64,000 nt of DNA from NCBI RefSeq assembly GCF_019655435.1, contig NZ_BPFH01000003.1, positions 310,001 to 374,000 on the forward strand, given 5' to 3'. Below the pieces are notes generated by a model. The model was not told where the DNA came from. It ran no database searches and saw only the letters and a program-made list of their open reading frames with translations. The first letter of the stretch is position 1; every line of letters starts with the position of its first letter. The stretch comes from Jannaschia pagri. GTDB lineage: Bacteria > Pseudomonadota > Alphaproteobacteria > Rhodobacterales > Rhodobacteraceae. The translations under genes were made by a program, and so were the position numbers. Of this stretch, positions 8,424-18,137 are shown piece after piece.

Positions 8424-9887
8424 ATGGCTGCGAACAAGATGCTCCGTTTTGTGACCGTTGACCGGCAGACGCCCGAGAAGCGGACTGCCGAGGATCGGAA
8501 GGAAGACTTCGGTGAGATCTATCGCGAGTTTGCGGCGGAGCGCGCAGCCGAGCAAGCGGCGCGCTGCTCCCAATGTGGTGTGCCCTACTGTCAGTCCCAC
8601 TGCCCTCTGCACAACAACATCCCCGACTGGCTGCGCCTGACCGCTGAAGGGCGCCTGCAGGAGGCCTATGAGGTCAGCCAAGCGACGAACACCTTCCCGG
8701 AAATCTGTGGCCGCATCTGCCCGCAAGACCGCCTGTGCGAAGGCAACTGCGTGATCGAGCAATCGGGGCACGGCACGGTCACGATCGGGGCCGTCGAGAA
8801 GTATATCACCGACACAGCGTTTGAGAACGGCTGGGTTCCCTCCATCAAACCGCACAGCGAACGGGCCGAGAGCGTCGGCATCATCGGCGCTGGCCCAGGT
8901 GGTTTGGCGGCGGCGGATGTACTGCGCCGCGCTGGTGTGCAGGTCACGGTCTATGACCGCTACGACCGCGCCGGTGGTCTGCTGACCTACGGCATTCCTG
9001 GCTTTAAGCTGGAAAAAGACGTCGTGATGCGTCGCAACGATCAACTGGCCGAGGGGGGCGTGACCTTCGCGCTGAACACGGAGATCGGGCGCGACATTAC
9101 TTTTGAAGAGATCCGCGAAAAGCATGACGCCGTCGTCATCGCGACGGGTGTCTACAAGTCCCGCGATTTGGAATTGGCCAACAGCGGCGCCACCGGCGTC
9201 GTCAAGGCGCTGGATTATCTGACCGCCAGCAACCGCAAGAGCTTTGGCGACGCGGTGGAGGTCTTCGACAACGGTGACCTCAACGCCGAAGGCAAACGCG
9301 TCGTGGTCATCGGCGGTGGCGACACGGCTATGGACTGCGTGCGCACGGCGATCCGTCAGGGCGCGACCAGCGTCAAATGCCTGTATCGCCGCGACAAGGC
9401 GAATATGCCCGGGTCGCAGCGGGAAGTGCAGAACGCCGAAGAAGAGGGCGTGGGCTTCGAATGGCTAACGGCGCCCGCCGGGTTCGAGGCCGCGCTGGCC
9501 GAAGCCGACGGCGGTCCCGCCAAGGTGACCGGCGTCAAGGTGCAGCGCATGAAGCTGGGCGAGGCCGATGCCACGGGCCGTCAGCGTCCCGAGATCATCG
9601 AAGGCGCCGATTACGTCGAAGAGGCGGATCTGGTCATCAAGGCCCTGGGCTTTGAGCCCGAGGACCTGCCGACGCTCTGGGATCAACCGGAATTGGCCGT
9701 GACCCGCTGGGGCACCGTGAAGGCCGATTTCCGCACCCATCAGACGCCGCTGGATGGCGTCTATGCGGTGGGGGACATCGTGCGCGGCGCCTCCCTGGTG
9801 GTCTGGGCGATCCGCGATGGTCGCGAGGCCGCCGAGGCGATCCTGGACCGGTTCGCATCCGAGAGCGCGACAATCGCCGCAGAATAA
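8424..9887 (+). CDS. gltD: Glutamate synthase (NADPH) small subunit
   Basis: 487-aa FAD/NADPH-binding beta subunit that feeds electrons to GltB for glutamate formation from glutamine and 2-oxoglutarate. N-terminal cysteine clusters for 4Fe-4S centres are visible: CSQCGVPYCQSHCPL (residues 48-60) and CGRICPQDRLCEGNC (about 94-108). GIIGAGPGGLAAAD is the FAD Rossmann motif and VVIGGGDTAMD the NADPH one, ending with the usual GDIVRGASLVVWAI. RBS AGGAGGG. gltB follows after a hydrolase gene rather than directly. Confidence 0.96.
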   Translation: MAANKMLRFVTVDRQTPEKRTAEDRKEDFGEIYREFAAERAAEQAARCSQCGVPYCQSHCPLHNNIPDWLRLTAEGRLQEAYEVSQATNTFPEICGRICPQDRLCEGNCVIEQSGHGTVTIGAVEKYITDTAFENGWVPSIKPHSERAESVGIIGAGPGGLAAADVLRRAGVQVTVYDRYDRAGGLLTYGIPGFKLEKDVVMRRNDQLAEGGVTFALNTEIGRDITFEEIREKHDAVVIATGVYKSRDLELANSGATGVVKALDYLTASNRKSFGDAVEVFDNGDLNAEGKRVVVIGGGDTAMDCVRTAIRQGATSVKCLYRRDKANMPGSQREVQNAEEEGVGFEWLTAPAGFEAALAEADGGPAKVTGVKVQRMKLGEADATGRQRPEIIEGADYVEEADLVIKALGFEPEDLPTLWDQPELAVTRWGTVKADFRTHQTPLDGVYAVGDIVRGASLVVWAIRDGREAAEAILDRFASESATIAAE

Positions 9888-9926
9888 CGCCGGCCCAAAT
9901 CCACCCGCGGAGTGATGTATGATCCG

Positions 9927-9957
9927 GGTATGACCAAGGGGTGATCTTGGTCATACC
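9927..9957. repeat. Perfect 12-bp inverted repeat after gltD
   Basis: GGTATGACCAAG (9927-9938), 7-base loop, CTTGGTCATACC (9946-9957). It is followed by TTCCC, not a T run. It may be a terminator of unusual type, an mRNA-stabilising stem or a protein-binding site for the next gene, whose ATG is 58 bases further on. Confidence 0.7.
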
Positions 9958-10014
9958 TTCCCACCCACGAAACGTCAGCCTTGCTGACCTGTACGAAGGA
10001 CGCTTGCATTCGCC

Positions 10015-10722
10015 ATGGCTCTGCCCATCGACACCCTGCTGCGCGACGATGAGTTGACGCTGCGCTGGCTCCCCGGCTCCACGCCGCGGATGGTCGTGGT
10101 GTTCACGGGCCTCAAGGCGCGCGTGGGTGGCCAGCCCTTGGATGAATTTGCGCGCTCGGCGTCGATGAGCGGCCAGAACAACGTGCTGTTCGTCACGGAC
10201 GAGCGGGCAAGCTGGTATTCGGCACGGGGTCTCTGGGCGCGGATCGTGCGGTCGGTGCGAACCATCCGCAATGCCGAGGGGATCCGGGAGGTCGTCAGCC
10301 TGGGCACCTCCATGGGCGGGTTCGGGGCGCTGCTGCTGCCTCGCGACCTGCGGGTGACGCGGGCCATCGCCTTTGCGCCACAGGTGACGATGGATCGCGC
10401 GGTGTTAGACGACATCCGGTGGCCTGACGTGGCCAAGCGCTGGGGCAGCTTGGTGGAGCGGGACCTGCCCGCCACCATGGGGACCACGCGCACGCAGTAC
10501 TACGTGTCCGCCGGGGGCAATTGCCCGGAGGACCTGGGGCACTTGAACCTGCTGCCTGAGCATAAGCGGGTCCACCGGTTCGTCCTGCCACGCGGGCGGC
10601 ACAACCTGGCCCGTAGCCTCAAGGACGCGGGCGTTTTGTCTGATGTGATCGCGGCCATTCTGCGGGGCAACAAAGCCCGTGTGGAACGGTTGTATGAGAA
10701 ATACGCGGAGGTGATGGCATGA
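10015..10722 (+). CDS. Alpha/beta-hydrolase-fold protein of unknown substrate
   Basis: 235-aa soluble protein. The nucleophile elbow G-T-S-M-G-G (Ser99) follows a predicted beta strand (EVVSLG), and a C-terminal GRHNLARSL could supply the catalytic His. There is no signal peptide. The fold call is from this motif and strand pattern only, and no specific family is recognised. It lies between gltD and gltB on the same strand, with 61 bases to gltB, so it may be co-transcribed with glutamate synthase. Confidence 0.7.
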   Translation: MALPIDTLLRDDELTLRWLPGSTPRMVVVFTGLKARVGGQPLDEFARSASMSGQNNVLFVTDERASWYSARGLWARIVRSVRTIRNAEGIREVVSLGTSMGGFGALLLPRDLRVTRAIAFAPQVTMDRAVLDDIRWPDVAKRWGSLVERDLPATMGTTRTQYYVSAGGNCPEDLGHLNLLPEHKRVHRFVLPRGRHNLARSLKDAGVLSDVIAAILRGNKARVERLYEKYAEVMA

Positions 10723-10783
10723 CCCGTCGCCCATCCGCATCCCTACACTCGGCCCTGGGCCGCTCTGTCGAAGGAGACGCATA

Positions 10784-13700
10784 ATGACCCACTATTTCAC
10801 GGAATGGGAACGCCAGCAGGTGGAGATGCGCACCAAGATGGACGGCACCAGCCTCTATCATCAGGAGAGCGAACATGCCTCCTGCGGGGTGGGTCTGGTC
10901 GTCGACATCCAGGGGCGCAAGTCCCGCAAGGTGGTCGAAGCTGGGATCAACGCCCTGAAGGCCATCTGGCACCGGGGCGCGGTCGATGCTGACGGCAAGA
11001 CGGGCGACGGCGCGGGCATCCACGTGCAAATCCCCGTGGAGTTCTTCTACGATCAGGTGCGTCGCACCGGGCACGAGCCCCACATGGATCAGCTTCTGGC
11101 TGTGGGTCAGGTGTTCCTGCCGCGCAATGACTTCGGTGGGCAGGAGGTCTGCCGGACGATTGTCGAGACCGAAGTGCTGGCCATGGGCTACAGCATCTAT
11201 GGTTGGCGTCACGTGCCGGTGAACATCGATTGCCTGGGCGAAAAGGCGAACCAAACGCGGCCCGAGATTGAGCAGATCCTGATCTCCAACGCCAAAGGCG
11301 TGAGCGAGGAAGAATTCGAACGCGACCTCTACGTGATCCGCCGCCGCATCGAAAAGTCGGCCATCGCGGCGCAGCAGCCGGGCCTGTACCTGGCCTCGCT
11401 GAGCTGCCGGTCGATCATCTACAAGGGCATGATGCTGGCCGAACAGGTTGCGGAGTTCTTCCCCGACCTGATGGATGAGCGGTTTGAGAGCGCTTTTGCC
11501 ATTTATCACCAGCGGTATTCCACGAACACCTTCCCGCAGTGGTGGCTGGCGCAGCCGTTCCGCATGCTGGCCCACAACGGTGAGATCAACACGCTCAAGG
11601 GCAACGTCAACTGGATGAAGTCCCACGAGATCCGCATGGCGTCCTCGGCCTTTGGGGACAATGCGTCGGACATCAAGCCGATCGTGCCCCAGGGGGCCAG
11701 CGACTCTGCTGCCCTGGATTCGGTGTTCGAAGTTCTCGTGCGGGCAGGGCGGAACGCGCCCATGGCCAAGACGATGCTGGTGCCCGAGTCCTGGTCCCAG
11801 GCGGCGGTCGAACTGCCCGATGCTTGGCGTGACATGTATGCCTATTGCAACGCCGTGATGGAGCCATGGGACGGCCCCGCGGCCCTGGCCATGACCGATG
11901 GGCGCTGGGTCTGCGCGGGTTTGGACCGGAATGGCCTGCGCCCGATGCGTTATACGGTGTCGGGTGATGGGTTGCTAATCGCCGGCTCGGAGGCGGGCAT
12001 GGTGCCCGTGGATGAGGCGACCGTGGTCGAAAAGGGGGCTTTGGGCCCTGGCCAGATGATCGCTGTGGACATGGCCGAGGGCCGCCTGCTGCATGATGCG
12101 GAGCTGAAGGACGAGCTGTCGAAGGAGCATTCCTTTGGCGATTGGGTCAAGCGGATCACCAACCTCGAAGAGGTGACGGCTGGCGTTACGGAAACCGCTG
12201 TCCATGCGGGCGCAGAGCTGCGCAGCCGCCAGATTGCTGCCGGGTACTCCATCGAGGAAGTCGAGCAGATCCTGGCGCCCATGGCCGAGGACGGGAAAGA
12301 AGTGCTGGCGTCCATGGGCGACGACACGCCGTCGGCCGTGCTGTCTGAAAAGTACCGCCCGCTGAGCCATTTCTTCCGCCAGGCGTTCAGCCAGGTGACG
12401 AACCCGCCGATTGACAGCTTGCGCGAGTTCCGGGTCATGAGCCTGAAGACGCGGTTCGGGAACCTCAAGAACGTGCTGGACGAAGATGGGTCGCAGACCG
12501 AAATCTTCGTTCTCGACAGCCCGTTTGTGGGCAATGCCCAATTCCAGGCGATCATGGATCAGATGGGCGAGAGCGTCGTCACCATCGATTGTACCTTCCC
12601 GGCCGATGGCGGGCAGGGGGCTTTGCGCACGGCCTTGCAGGAGATCCGTGCCAAGGCCGAGGAGGCCGTGCGTTCGGGCGCTGGGCATCTGGTTCTGACG
12701 GACCGGTTCCAGGCCGAAGATCGCGTGCCCATGCCGATGATCCTGGCCACCTCTGCCGTGCATAGCTGGCTGACGCGCAAGGGCCTGCGGACGTTCTGCT
12801 CGCTCAACGTGCGGTCGGCGGAATGTATCGATCCCCATTACTTTGCCGTTCTGATCGGCTGCGGGGCGACGACGGTAAACGCCTATCTGGCCCAGGACAC
12901 CCTGGCCGACCGGATCGAGAAGGGCCTGCTGGATTGCACCCTGACCGAGGCCGTGGCCCGGTACCGCAAGGCAGTGGATGCTGGTCTGTTGAAGATCATG
13001 GCCAAGATGGGGATCTCGGTGATTTCCTCCTATCGCGGTGGTCTGAACTTCGAGGCCGTGGGTCTGTCCCGCGCCATGGTGGCAGAATACTTCCCTGGCA
13101 TGTTGTCGCGGATTTCCGGCATCGGGATCAGCGGTCTGCAAAAGAAGGTAGAACAGGTCCACGCCGCCGGTTGGCGCGGTGGCACCAACGTGCTGCCCAT
13201 CGGTGGGTTCTACAAGGCCCGCCGCTCGGGCGAAAAGCACGCCTGGGAAGCGCAGACGATGCACATGTTGCAGGCGGCTTGTGACCGTGGCTCCTACGAG
13301 CTGTGGAAGCAGTTCAGCCACGCGATGAAGGCGAACCCGCCGATCCACCTGCGTGACCTGTTGGCGATCAAGCCCATGGGCAAGTCCATCCCGCTGGAGG
13401 AGGTCGAGTCGATCACCGCCATTCGGAAGCGGTTCGTGACGCCGGGCATGTCGTTGGGCGCCCTGTCGCCCGAGGCGCATAAGCTGCTGAACGTTGCGAT
13501 GAACCGGATCGGTGCGAAGTCCGACTCGGGTGAGGGCGGCGAAGACCCAGCGCATTTTGTGCCGGAGCCCAATGGCGACAACCCGTCGGCCAAGATCAAG
13601 CAGGTGGCCTCGGGGCGTTTCGGTGTGACCGCCGAATACCTGAACCACTGCGAAGAGTTGGAGATCAAGGTCGCCCAGGGTGCCAAGCCCGGCGAGGGCG

Positions 13701-15322
13701 GGCAGTTGCCCGGCATGAAGGTCACGGACTTGATCGCGCGGCTGCGCCATTCGACCAAGGGCGTAACGCTGATCTCGCCCCCGCCGCACCACGATATCTA
13801 TTCCATCGAGGATCTGGCGCAGCTGATCTACGACCTCAAGCAGATCAACCCGCGCTGTAAGGTGACGGTGAAGCTGGTGGCAAGCTCGGGCGTGGGCACG
13901 ATTGCCGCCGGTGTGGCCAAGGCCAAGGCCGATGTCATCCTGATCTCGGGCCACAATGGTGGTACGGGCGCCTCGCCTGCGACGTCCATCAAGTACGCGG
14001 GGCTGCCGTGGGAGATGGGCCTGACCGAGGCGCATCAGGTTCTGGCCATGAACAACCTGCGGGAGCGGGTGACCCTGCGCACCGACGGCGGTCTGCGCAC
14101 GGGCCGTGACATCGTCATGGCCGCCATGATGGGCGCCGAGGAATACGGGATCGGCACCGCCGCCCTGATCGCCATGGGCTGTATCATGGTGCGTCAGTGC
14201 CAGTCGAACACCTGCCCGGTGGGCGTCTGCACCCAGAACGAAGAGTTGCGGGCCAAGTTCACCGGCACGGCGGATAAGGTGGTGAACCTGATCACCTTCT
14301 ACGCCCAAGAAGTGCGGGAGATCCTGGCGGAAATCGGGGCTCGGTCCTTGGACGAGGTGATCGGACGCGCCGACCTGCTGACGCAGGTATCGCGTGGGTC
14401 GGCCCATCTGGATGACCTGGATTTGAACCCGCTGCTGATCACCGTCGATGGTGCGGATAAGATCGCGTACAACCGCGACAAGCCCCGCAACGCGGTGCCC
14501 GAGACGCTGGACGCTCAGATCGTCAAGGATGCCGCGCGGTTCCTGAACGACGGTGAGAAGATGCAGCTGCAATATGCGGTGCAGAACACGCACCGTACCG
14601 TCGGCACGCGGATTTCCAGCCATGTGGTGTCCCAATTCGGGATGCGGAACGGGTTGCAGCCCGATCACCTGACGGTGAAGCTGCAAGGCTCGGCTGGCCA
14701 ATCGCTGGGTGCGTTCCTGTCACCGGGCCTCAAGATCGAAGTCTCGGGCGACGCCAACGACTACGTCGGTAAGGGGTTGTCCGGGGGCACGGTCGTCGTG
14801 CGGCCGCCCATGGCCTCGGCGCTGAAGGCCGATGAGAACGTGATCATCGGGAATACGGTGCTTTATGGCGCCACCGATGGGTATCTGTTCGCCGCTGGTC
14901 GGGCCGGTGAGCGGTTCGCCGTGCGCAACTCCGGCGCCTCTGTGGTGATCGAGGGCTGCGGCTCCAACGGGTGTGAGTACATGACCGGCGGTGTCGCCGT
15001 GATCTTGGGGGAGATCGGGGGTAACTTCGGCGCCGGGATGACGGGGGGCATGGCCTATGTCTATGACCCTGAGGGCACGGCGCTCAGCCTCATGAACTTG
15101 GAAACGCTGGAGACCGGGCCGGTGACGGTCGCCCATTGGGAGACCCAGTTGCGCGGGTTGATCGAGCGGCACGTGGAAGAGACCGGGTCCCGGAAGGGAC
15201 GCCTGATCCTCGCCGATTGGGAAGAGGAAAAGGCGAACTTCGTCCAGGTCTGCCCGACCGAGATGCTGATCCACCTGCCTGCGCCTTTGTCCGAGGACAT
15301 GGCAGCGGTTCCAGCGGAGTAA
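10784..15322 (+). CDS. gltB: Glutamate synthase (NADPH) large subunit
   Basis: 1512-aa alpha subunit. The N-terminal class II glutamine amidotransferase begins at Cys34 (CGVGLVVD) after a propeptide that would be removed to free the cysteine. The central domain and FMN-binding synthase domain follow (GSEGGEDP-like DSGEGGEDPAHF near residue 910; ISGHNGGTGASP near 1065). CIMVRQCQSNTCPVGVC carries the 3Fe-4S cysteines, and the C-terminal beta-helix GXGXG domain has repeated GG motifs. AAGGAGA precedes the ATG. A long antisense frame inside it is a codon-bias shadow. Confidence 0.97.
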   Translation: MTHYFTEWERQQVEMRTKMDGTSLYHQESEHASCGVGLVVDIQGRKSRKVVEAGINALKAIWHRGAVDADGKTGDGAGIHVQIPVEFFYDQVRRTGHEPHMDQLLAVGQVFLPRNDFGGQEVCRTIVETEVLAMGYSIYGWRHVPVNIDCLGEKANQTRPEIEQILISNAKGVSEEEFERDLYVIRRRIEKSAIAAQQPGLYLASLSCRSIIYKGMMLAEQVAEFFPDLMDERFESAFAIYHQRYSTNTFPQWWLAQPFRMLAHNGEINTLKGNVNWMKSHEIRMASSAFGDNASDIKPIVPQGASDSAALDSVFEVLVRAGRNAPMAKTMLVPESWSQAAVELPDAWRDMYAYCNAVMEPWDGPAALAMTDGRWVCAGLDRNGLRPMRYTVSGDGLLIAGSEAGMVPVDEATVVEKGALGPGQMIAVDMAEGRLLHDAELKDELSKEHSFGDWVKRITNLEEVTAGVTETAVHAGAELRSRQIAAGYSIEEVEQILAPMAEDGKEVLASMGDDTPSAVLSEKYRPLSHFFRQAFSQVTNPPIDSLREFRVMSLKTRFGNLKNVLDEDGSQTEIFVLDSPFVGNAQFQAIMDQMGESVVTIDCTFPADGGQGALRTALQEIRAKAEEAVRSGAGHLVLTDRFQAEDRVPMPMILATSAVHSWLTRKGLRTFCSLNVRSAECIDPHYFAVLIGCGATTVNAYLAQDTLADRIEKGLLDCTLTEAVARYRKAVDAGLLKIMAKMGISVISSYRGGLNFEAVGLSRAMVAEYFPGMLSRISGIGISGLQKKVEQVHAAGWRGGTNVLPIGGFYKARRSGEKHAWEAQTMHMLQAACDRGSYELWKQFSHAMKANPPIHLRDLLAIKPMGKSIPLEEVESITAIRKRFVTPGMSLGALSPEAHKLLNVAMNRIGAKSDSGEGGEDPAHFVPEPNGDNPSAKIKQVASGRFGVTAEYLNHCEELEIKVAQGAKPGEGGQLPGMKVTDLIARLRHSTKGVTLISPPPHHDIYSIEDLAQLIYDLKQINPRCKVTVKLVASSGVGTIAAGVAKAKADVILISGHNGGTGASPATSIKYAGLPWEMGLTEAHQVLAMNNLRERVTLRTDGGLRTGRDIVMAAMMGAEEYGIGTAALIAMGCIMVRQCQSNTCPVGVCTQNEELRAKFTGTADKVVNLITFYAQEVREILAEIGARSLDEVIGRADLLTQVSRGSAHLDDLDLNPLLITVDGADKIAYNRDKPRNAVPETLDAQIVKDAARFLNDGEKMQLQYAVQNTHRTVGTRISSHVVSQFGMRNGLQPDHLTVKLQGSAGQSLGAFLSPGLKIEVSGDANDYVGKGLSGGTVVVRPPMASALKADENVIIGNTVLYGATDGYLFAAGRAGERFAVRNSGASVVIEGCGSNGCEYMTGGVAVILGEIGGNFGAGMTGGMAYVYDPEGTALSLMNLETLETGPVTVAHWETQLRGLIERHVEETGSRKGRLILADWEEEKANFVQVCPTEMLIHLPAPLSEDMAAVPAE

Positions 15323-15422
15323 CTGGAGCGCCGAGCTCGGGCGGGCCAAGGCCCGGCCTCGCTCGGCGCGCGCCTTCGCGCTATGTCGTTGCTCGGGCGG
15401 TATAGCCAGTGGTGATGGGGGA

Positions 15423-15479
15423 GGGGGCGCTGCCCCCGCGCCTTTGGCGCCCCCCGGAGGTATTTAGGCCGAGAAGAAA
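15423..15479 (+). repeat. GC-rich hairpin plus GTATTT..GCCGAGAAGAA element
   Basis: Between gltB and mtgA (231 bases, no gene). GGGGGCGC (15423-15430) can pair with GCGCCCCC (15447-15454). It is followed by GGAGGTATTTAGGCC and GCCGAGAAGAA (15468-15478). The 11-base tail recurs inverted at 49151-49161. It resembles dispersed intergenic repeats of Rhodobacteraceae. The upstream part (15340-15400) is GC-rich with a repeated GCTCGGGCGG. Confidence 0.55.
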
Positions 15480-15553
15480 CGGCCTGGGAGCGCCAGTCCG
15501 CATTTCGGGCGCCCACCCTTGACCTGAGGGGGAATCATCGGTTTCTGACGCTT

Positions 15554-16300
15554 GTGGTCCGGAAAACAGCCAAACCTTCCAAGCGCGCGCGAAAGAAAGC
15601 GAAGTCGACCCTGCGGATGCGGTTGACGACGGCCATCCAGCAGGCTGTGCGATGGGTGCGCCGTGGGGTGATGGTGGGTCTTATGCTCGTGGTCCTGTGG
15701 GTTTTGGCCTATCGCTGGATCGATCCGCCGACGACTCCGTACATTATTGGCGAGGATGCGCGATTGGCCGGTGTGGCGCGGACCTGGGTGGACCTGGACG
15801 ATATGGCACCCGTCATGGCGCGCTCGGCTGTGGCGGCGGAGGATGCCAACTTCTGTCGGCACTGGGGGTTTGATGTCTCGGCCATTCGCAGCGCGATCGA
15901 GGATGGGGGGACGCGGGGGGCCTCGACCATTAGTCAGCAAGTGGTGAAAAATGTCTTTCTGTGGCAGGGGCGGTCTTGGGTTCGCAAGGCGTTGGAAGCG
16001 GGCCTGACACCCTTGATGGAACTGCTCTGGCCCAAGCGGCGGATCATCGAGGTCTATCTTAACGTAGCGGAATTCGACGAAGGTGTCTTTGGAGTTGAAG
16101 CGGGGGCACAGGCTTACTTCGGGCGCGGTGCTGGGGAGATCTCCGCCCGGCAGGCGGCCCTAATGGCTGCGGTGTTGCCCAATCCGAAGGGGCGCGATGC
16201 GGCGGCCCCGACGGCCTTTCTATCCCGTCGGGCCGCCGCGATTGTCGACGGGGCAGCGACCATTCGCGCCGATGGGCGCGCGGCCTGTTTCGAGGATTGA
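15554..16300 (+). CDS. mtgA: Monofunctional peptidoglycan glycosyltransferase
   Basis: 248 aa if the GTG at 15554 is used; an ATG 21 codons later is an alternative. A basic N-terminal tail is followed by one membrane anchor (about residues 38-53) and a GT51 domain. GT51 motifs are AVAAEDANFCRHWGFD with the catalytic Glu, RGASTISQQVVKNVFLW, and KRRIIEVYLNVAEF. It polymerises lipid II into glycan strands in the periplasm and has no transpeptidase domain. The following GST gene starts 31 bases after its stop. Confidence 0.93.
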   Translation: MVRKTAKPSKRARKKAKSTLRMRLTTAIQQAVRWVRRGVMVGLMLVVLWVLAYRWIDPPTTPYIIGEDARLAGVARTWVDLDDMAPVMARSAVAAEDANFCRHWGFDVSAIRSAIEDGGTRGASTISQQVVKNVFLWQGRSWVRKALEAGLTPLMELLWPKRRIIEVYLNVAEFDEGVFGVEAGAQAYFGRGAGEISARQAALMAAVLPNPKGRDAAAPTAFLSRRAAAIVDGAATIRADGRAACFED

Positions 16301-16331
16301 AAACGAACCGCAGGCGAGGCATTTCGGAGCC

Positions 16332-16997
16332 ATGATCCAGCTCTACCATTTTCCCCTGTCGCCGTTTTGTCGAAAGGTCCGCCTGACCTTGGCCGAGAAG
16401 AAGCTGGATGTGGAGCTGATCGACGAGAAGTATTGGGAGCAATCGTCTGAGTTTCTGCGTCGCAACGCCGCCGGTAAGGTGCCCGTGTTGCGGATGGACG
16501 GGCTGACCCTGTCTGACAGTTCGGCCATCTGTGAGTACATCGAAGAGACCGTGCCGGAGCCTGCGTTGATGCCGCGCACGCCAGAAAAGCGGGCCGAGGT
16601 CCGGCGTCTTGTGGCTTGGTTCGACGACAAGTTCCACGGGGAGGTGACGTCGAAACTGGTCTATGAGCGGATCAACAAGAAGCTGACCCGTCAGGGCTAT
16701 CCCGATGGGACGAACGTCAAGAACGGGGTGAAGGCGATCAAGTTCCACCTGGATTACATGGGGTGGCTGCTGGATCAGCGCCGTTGGTTGGCGGGGCCGG
16801 ATTTGACGTTGGCCGATTTCGCAGCGGCTGCGCACTTGTCGTGCTTGGACTATAGCTCAGACGTGGATTGGAACCGGAACGAGGGCGTGCGGGATTGGTA
16901 CGCCAAGATCAAGTCGCGACCGGCTTTTCGGTCGATCCTGGCCGATGTCGTGCCTGGGTTTCGACCGGCCGCCCATTATGCGGATCTGGATTTCTGA
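16332..16997 (+). CDS. Glutathione S-transferase family protein
   Basis: 221-aa cytoplasmic protein. The N-terminal thioredoxin-like domain has YHFPLSPFCRKVRLTLAEK, with Ser/Cys near residues 9-12 as possible GSH-activating residues, and the VPVL cis-Pro loop and SDSSAICEYIEE for glutathione binding. The C-terminal helical domain contains LTLADFAAAAHL. ATG 16332 is chosen because the upstream frame overlaps mtgA and lies outside the fold. The substrate is unknown. Confidence 0.88.
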   Translation: MIQLYHFPLSPFCRKVRLTLAEKKLDVELIDEKYWEQSSEFLRRNAAGKVPVLRMDGLTLSDSSAICEYIEETVPEPALMPRTPEKRAEVRRLVAWFDDKFHGEVTSKLVYERINKKLTRQGYPDGTNVKNGVKAIKFHLDYMGWLLDQRRWLAGPDLTLADFAAAAHLSCLDYSSDVDWNRNEGVRDWYAKIKSRPAFRSILADVVPGFRPAAHYADLDF

Positions 16998-17041
16998 GCG
17001 CTCCCCCGATTTCCGGCTGGCCCAGCCTTGGGGGCCCAACA

Positions 17042-17053
17042 TGAGTATTTTTG
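17042..17053 (+). repeat. Fragment of dispersed element (TGAGTATTTTTG)
   Basis: The 12 bases TGAGTATTTTTG also occur, inverted, at about 49161-49172, next to the GCCGAGAAGAA tail. The fragment lies in the GST-queG gap, inside a spurious N-terminal extension of queG, which argues against the early start. Confidence 0.45.
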
Positions 17054-17120
17054 GACCCGTGATGGGGAGGGGGCGCGCGCTGATCCGGTCGAGGTTGTTA
17101 ACCTTAATGGAGGGGCTGCC

Positions 17121-18137
17121 TTGACGGTGAAAGCGCGCCTGGATGCGGCGGCCCGGGCCGCGGGGTTCATCCGCATGGGTGTCTGCGATCCCTCGGCTGT
17201 GCCCGATCTGGCGGAGCGTTTGGCCGACTTCGTGACCGAGGGACGGCACGGGCAGATGGCCTGGATGGCGGACCGCATGGCCTGGCGTGGCGACCCCAGC
17301 GCGCTTTGGCCGGAGGCGCGGTCTGTCATCATGCTGGCCCATTCCTATGCCCCCGCCCATGATCCGTTAGAGGACCTGCGCGATGGAACGCGGGGGGCGA
17401 TCAGCGCCTATGCCCAGGGGCGCGATTACCACGACATCGTCAAGAAGGCGTTGAAGCGCGTGGCACGGTGGCTGGTGGCGGAGGCCGCCTGCGAGGTGAA
17501 GGTCTTTGTCGATACGGCCCCGGTCATGGAAAAGCCGCTGGCCCAAGCGGCTGGTCTGGGATGGCAGGGGAAGCATACCAACCTGCTGTCGCGGGATTTT
17601 GGAAATTGGGTGTTTTTGGGGGCGATTCTTACCACGGCCGTGTTGGAGCCTGATCCGTCAGAGGTCGATCACTGCGGATCCTGTCGGCGGTGCCTCGATA
17701 TCTGTCCCACCGATGCGTTTCCCGCGCCCTATCAATTGGATGCGCGGCGGTGCATTTCCTATTTGACCATAGAGCATCGCGGGCCGGTTGATCCTGCGCT
17801 GAGAGAAGGGCTGGGCAACCGGATCTATGGCTGCGACGATTGCCTGGCGGTGTGTCCTTGGAACAAGTTCGCAGTGAATGCCTCGGACCTACGGTATCAT
17901 GGGCCCCATCGGGCGCCGGATCTGTCCGAGTTGGCTTGTTTGGACGACGCCGCATTTCGTGCGCGGTTTTCCGGGTCGCCGATTAAGCGGATTGGGCGGG
18001 ATCGGATGGTGCGAAATGTGTGTTATGCCATCGGAAATTCTGGGGATGCGCAGTTCAAGCCCCTTGTACAGACACTTTGTGATGACCCGGATGCGGCGGT
18101 GGCGGATGCCGCTCGGTGGGCGGTGGAGCGGTTATGA
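17121..18137 (+). CDS. queG: Epoxyqueuosine reductase QueG
   Basis: 338-aa cobalamin and 4Fe-4S enzyme that makes queuosine from epoxyqueuosine in tRNA. Two ferredoxin-like clusters are visible: [16 protein letters not shown] and [15 protein letters not shown]-terminal HEAT-like segment ([13 protein letters not shown]) follows. The frame is open from 17028, but that part contains repeat sequence. TTG at 17121 has GGAGG at 17109-17113 and starts with the family-like [15 protein letters not shown], so it is preferred. Its last codon overlaps the next gene (ATGA). Confidence 0.93.
   Translation: MTVKARLDAAARAAGFIRMGVCDPSAVPDLAERLADFVTEGRHGQMAWMADRMAWRGDPSALWPEARSVIMLAHSYAPAHDPLEDLRDGTRGAISAYAQGRDYHDIVKKALKRVARWLVAEAACEVKVFVDTAPVMEKPLAQAAGLGWQGKHTNLLSRDFGNWVFLGAILTTAVLEPDPSEVDHCGSCRRCLDICPTDAFPAPYQLDARRCISYLTIEHRGPVDPALREGLGNRIYGCDDCLAVCPWNKFAVNASDLRYHGPHRAPDLSELACLDDAAFRARFSGSPIKRIGRDRMVRNVCYAIGNSGDAQFKPLVQTLCDDPDAAVADAARWAVERL

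Noticed and set aside
11975-14701. 908-codon open frame on the minus strand inside gltB
   Set aside because: gltB is certain and uses GC-rich third positions, which leave long antisense frames open. The antisense protein is Gln/His/Arg-rich without domains.
16389-16402. GCCGAGAAGAAG inside the GST gene
   Set aside because: Matches the dispersed element core but encodes the conserved A-E-K-K stretch of the protein, so it is probably coding coincidence.
17028-17120. N-terminal extension of queG from ATG 17028
   Set aside because: It runs through repeat sequence and ends at a well-placed GGAGG before TTG 17121, where family similarity begins.
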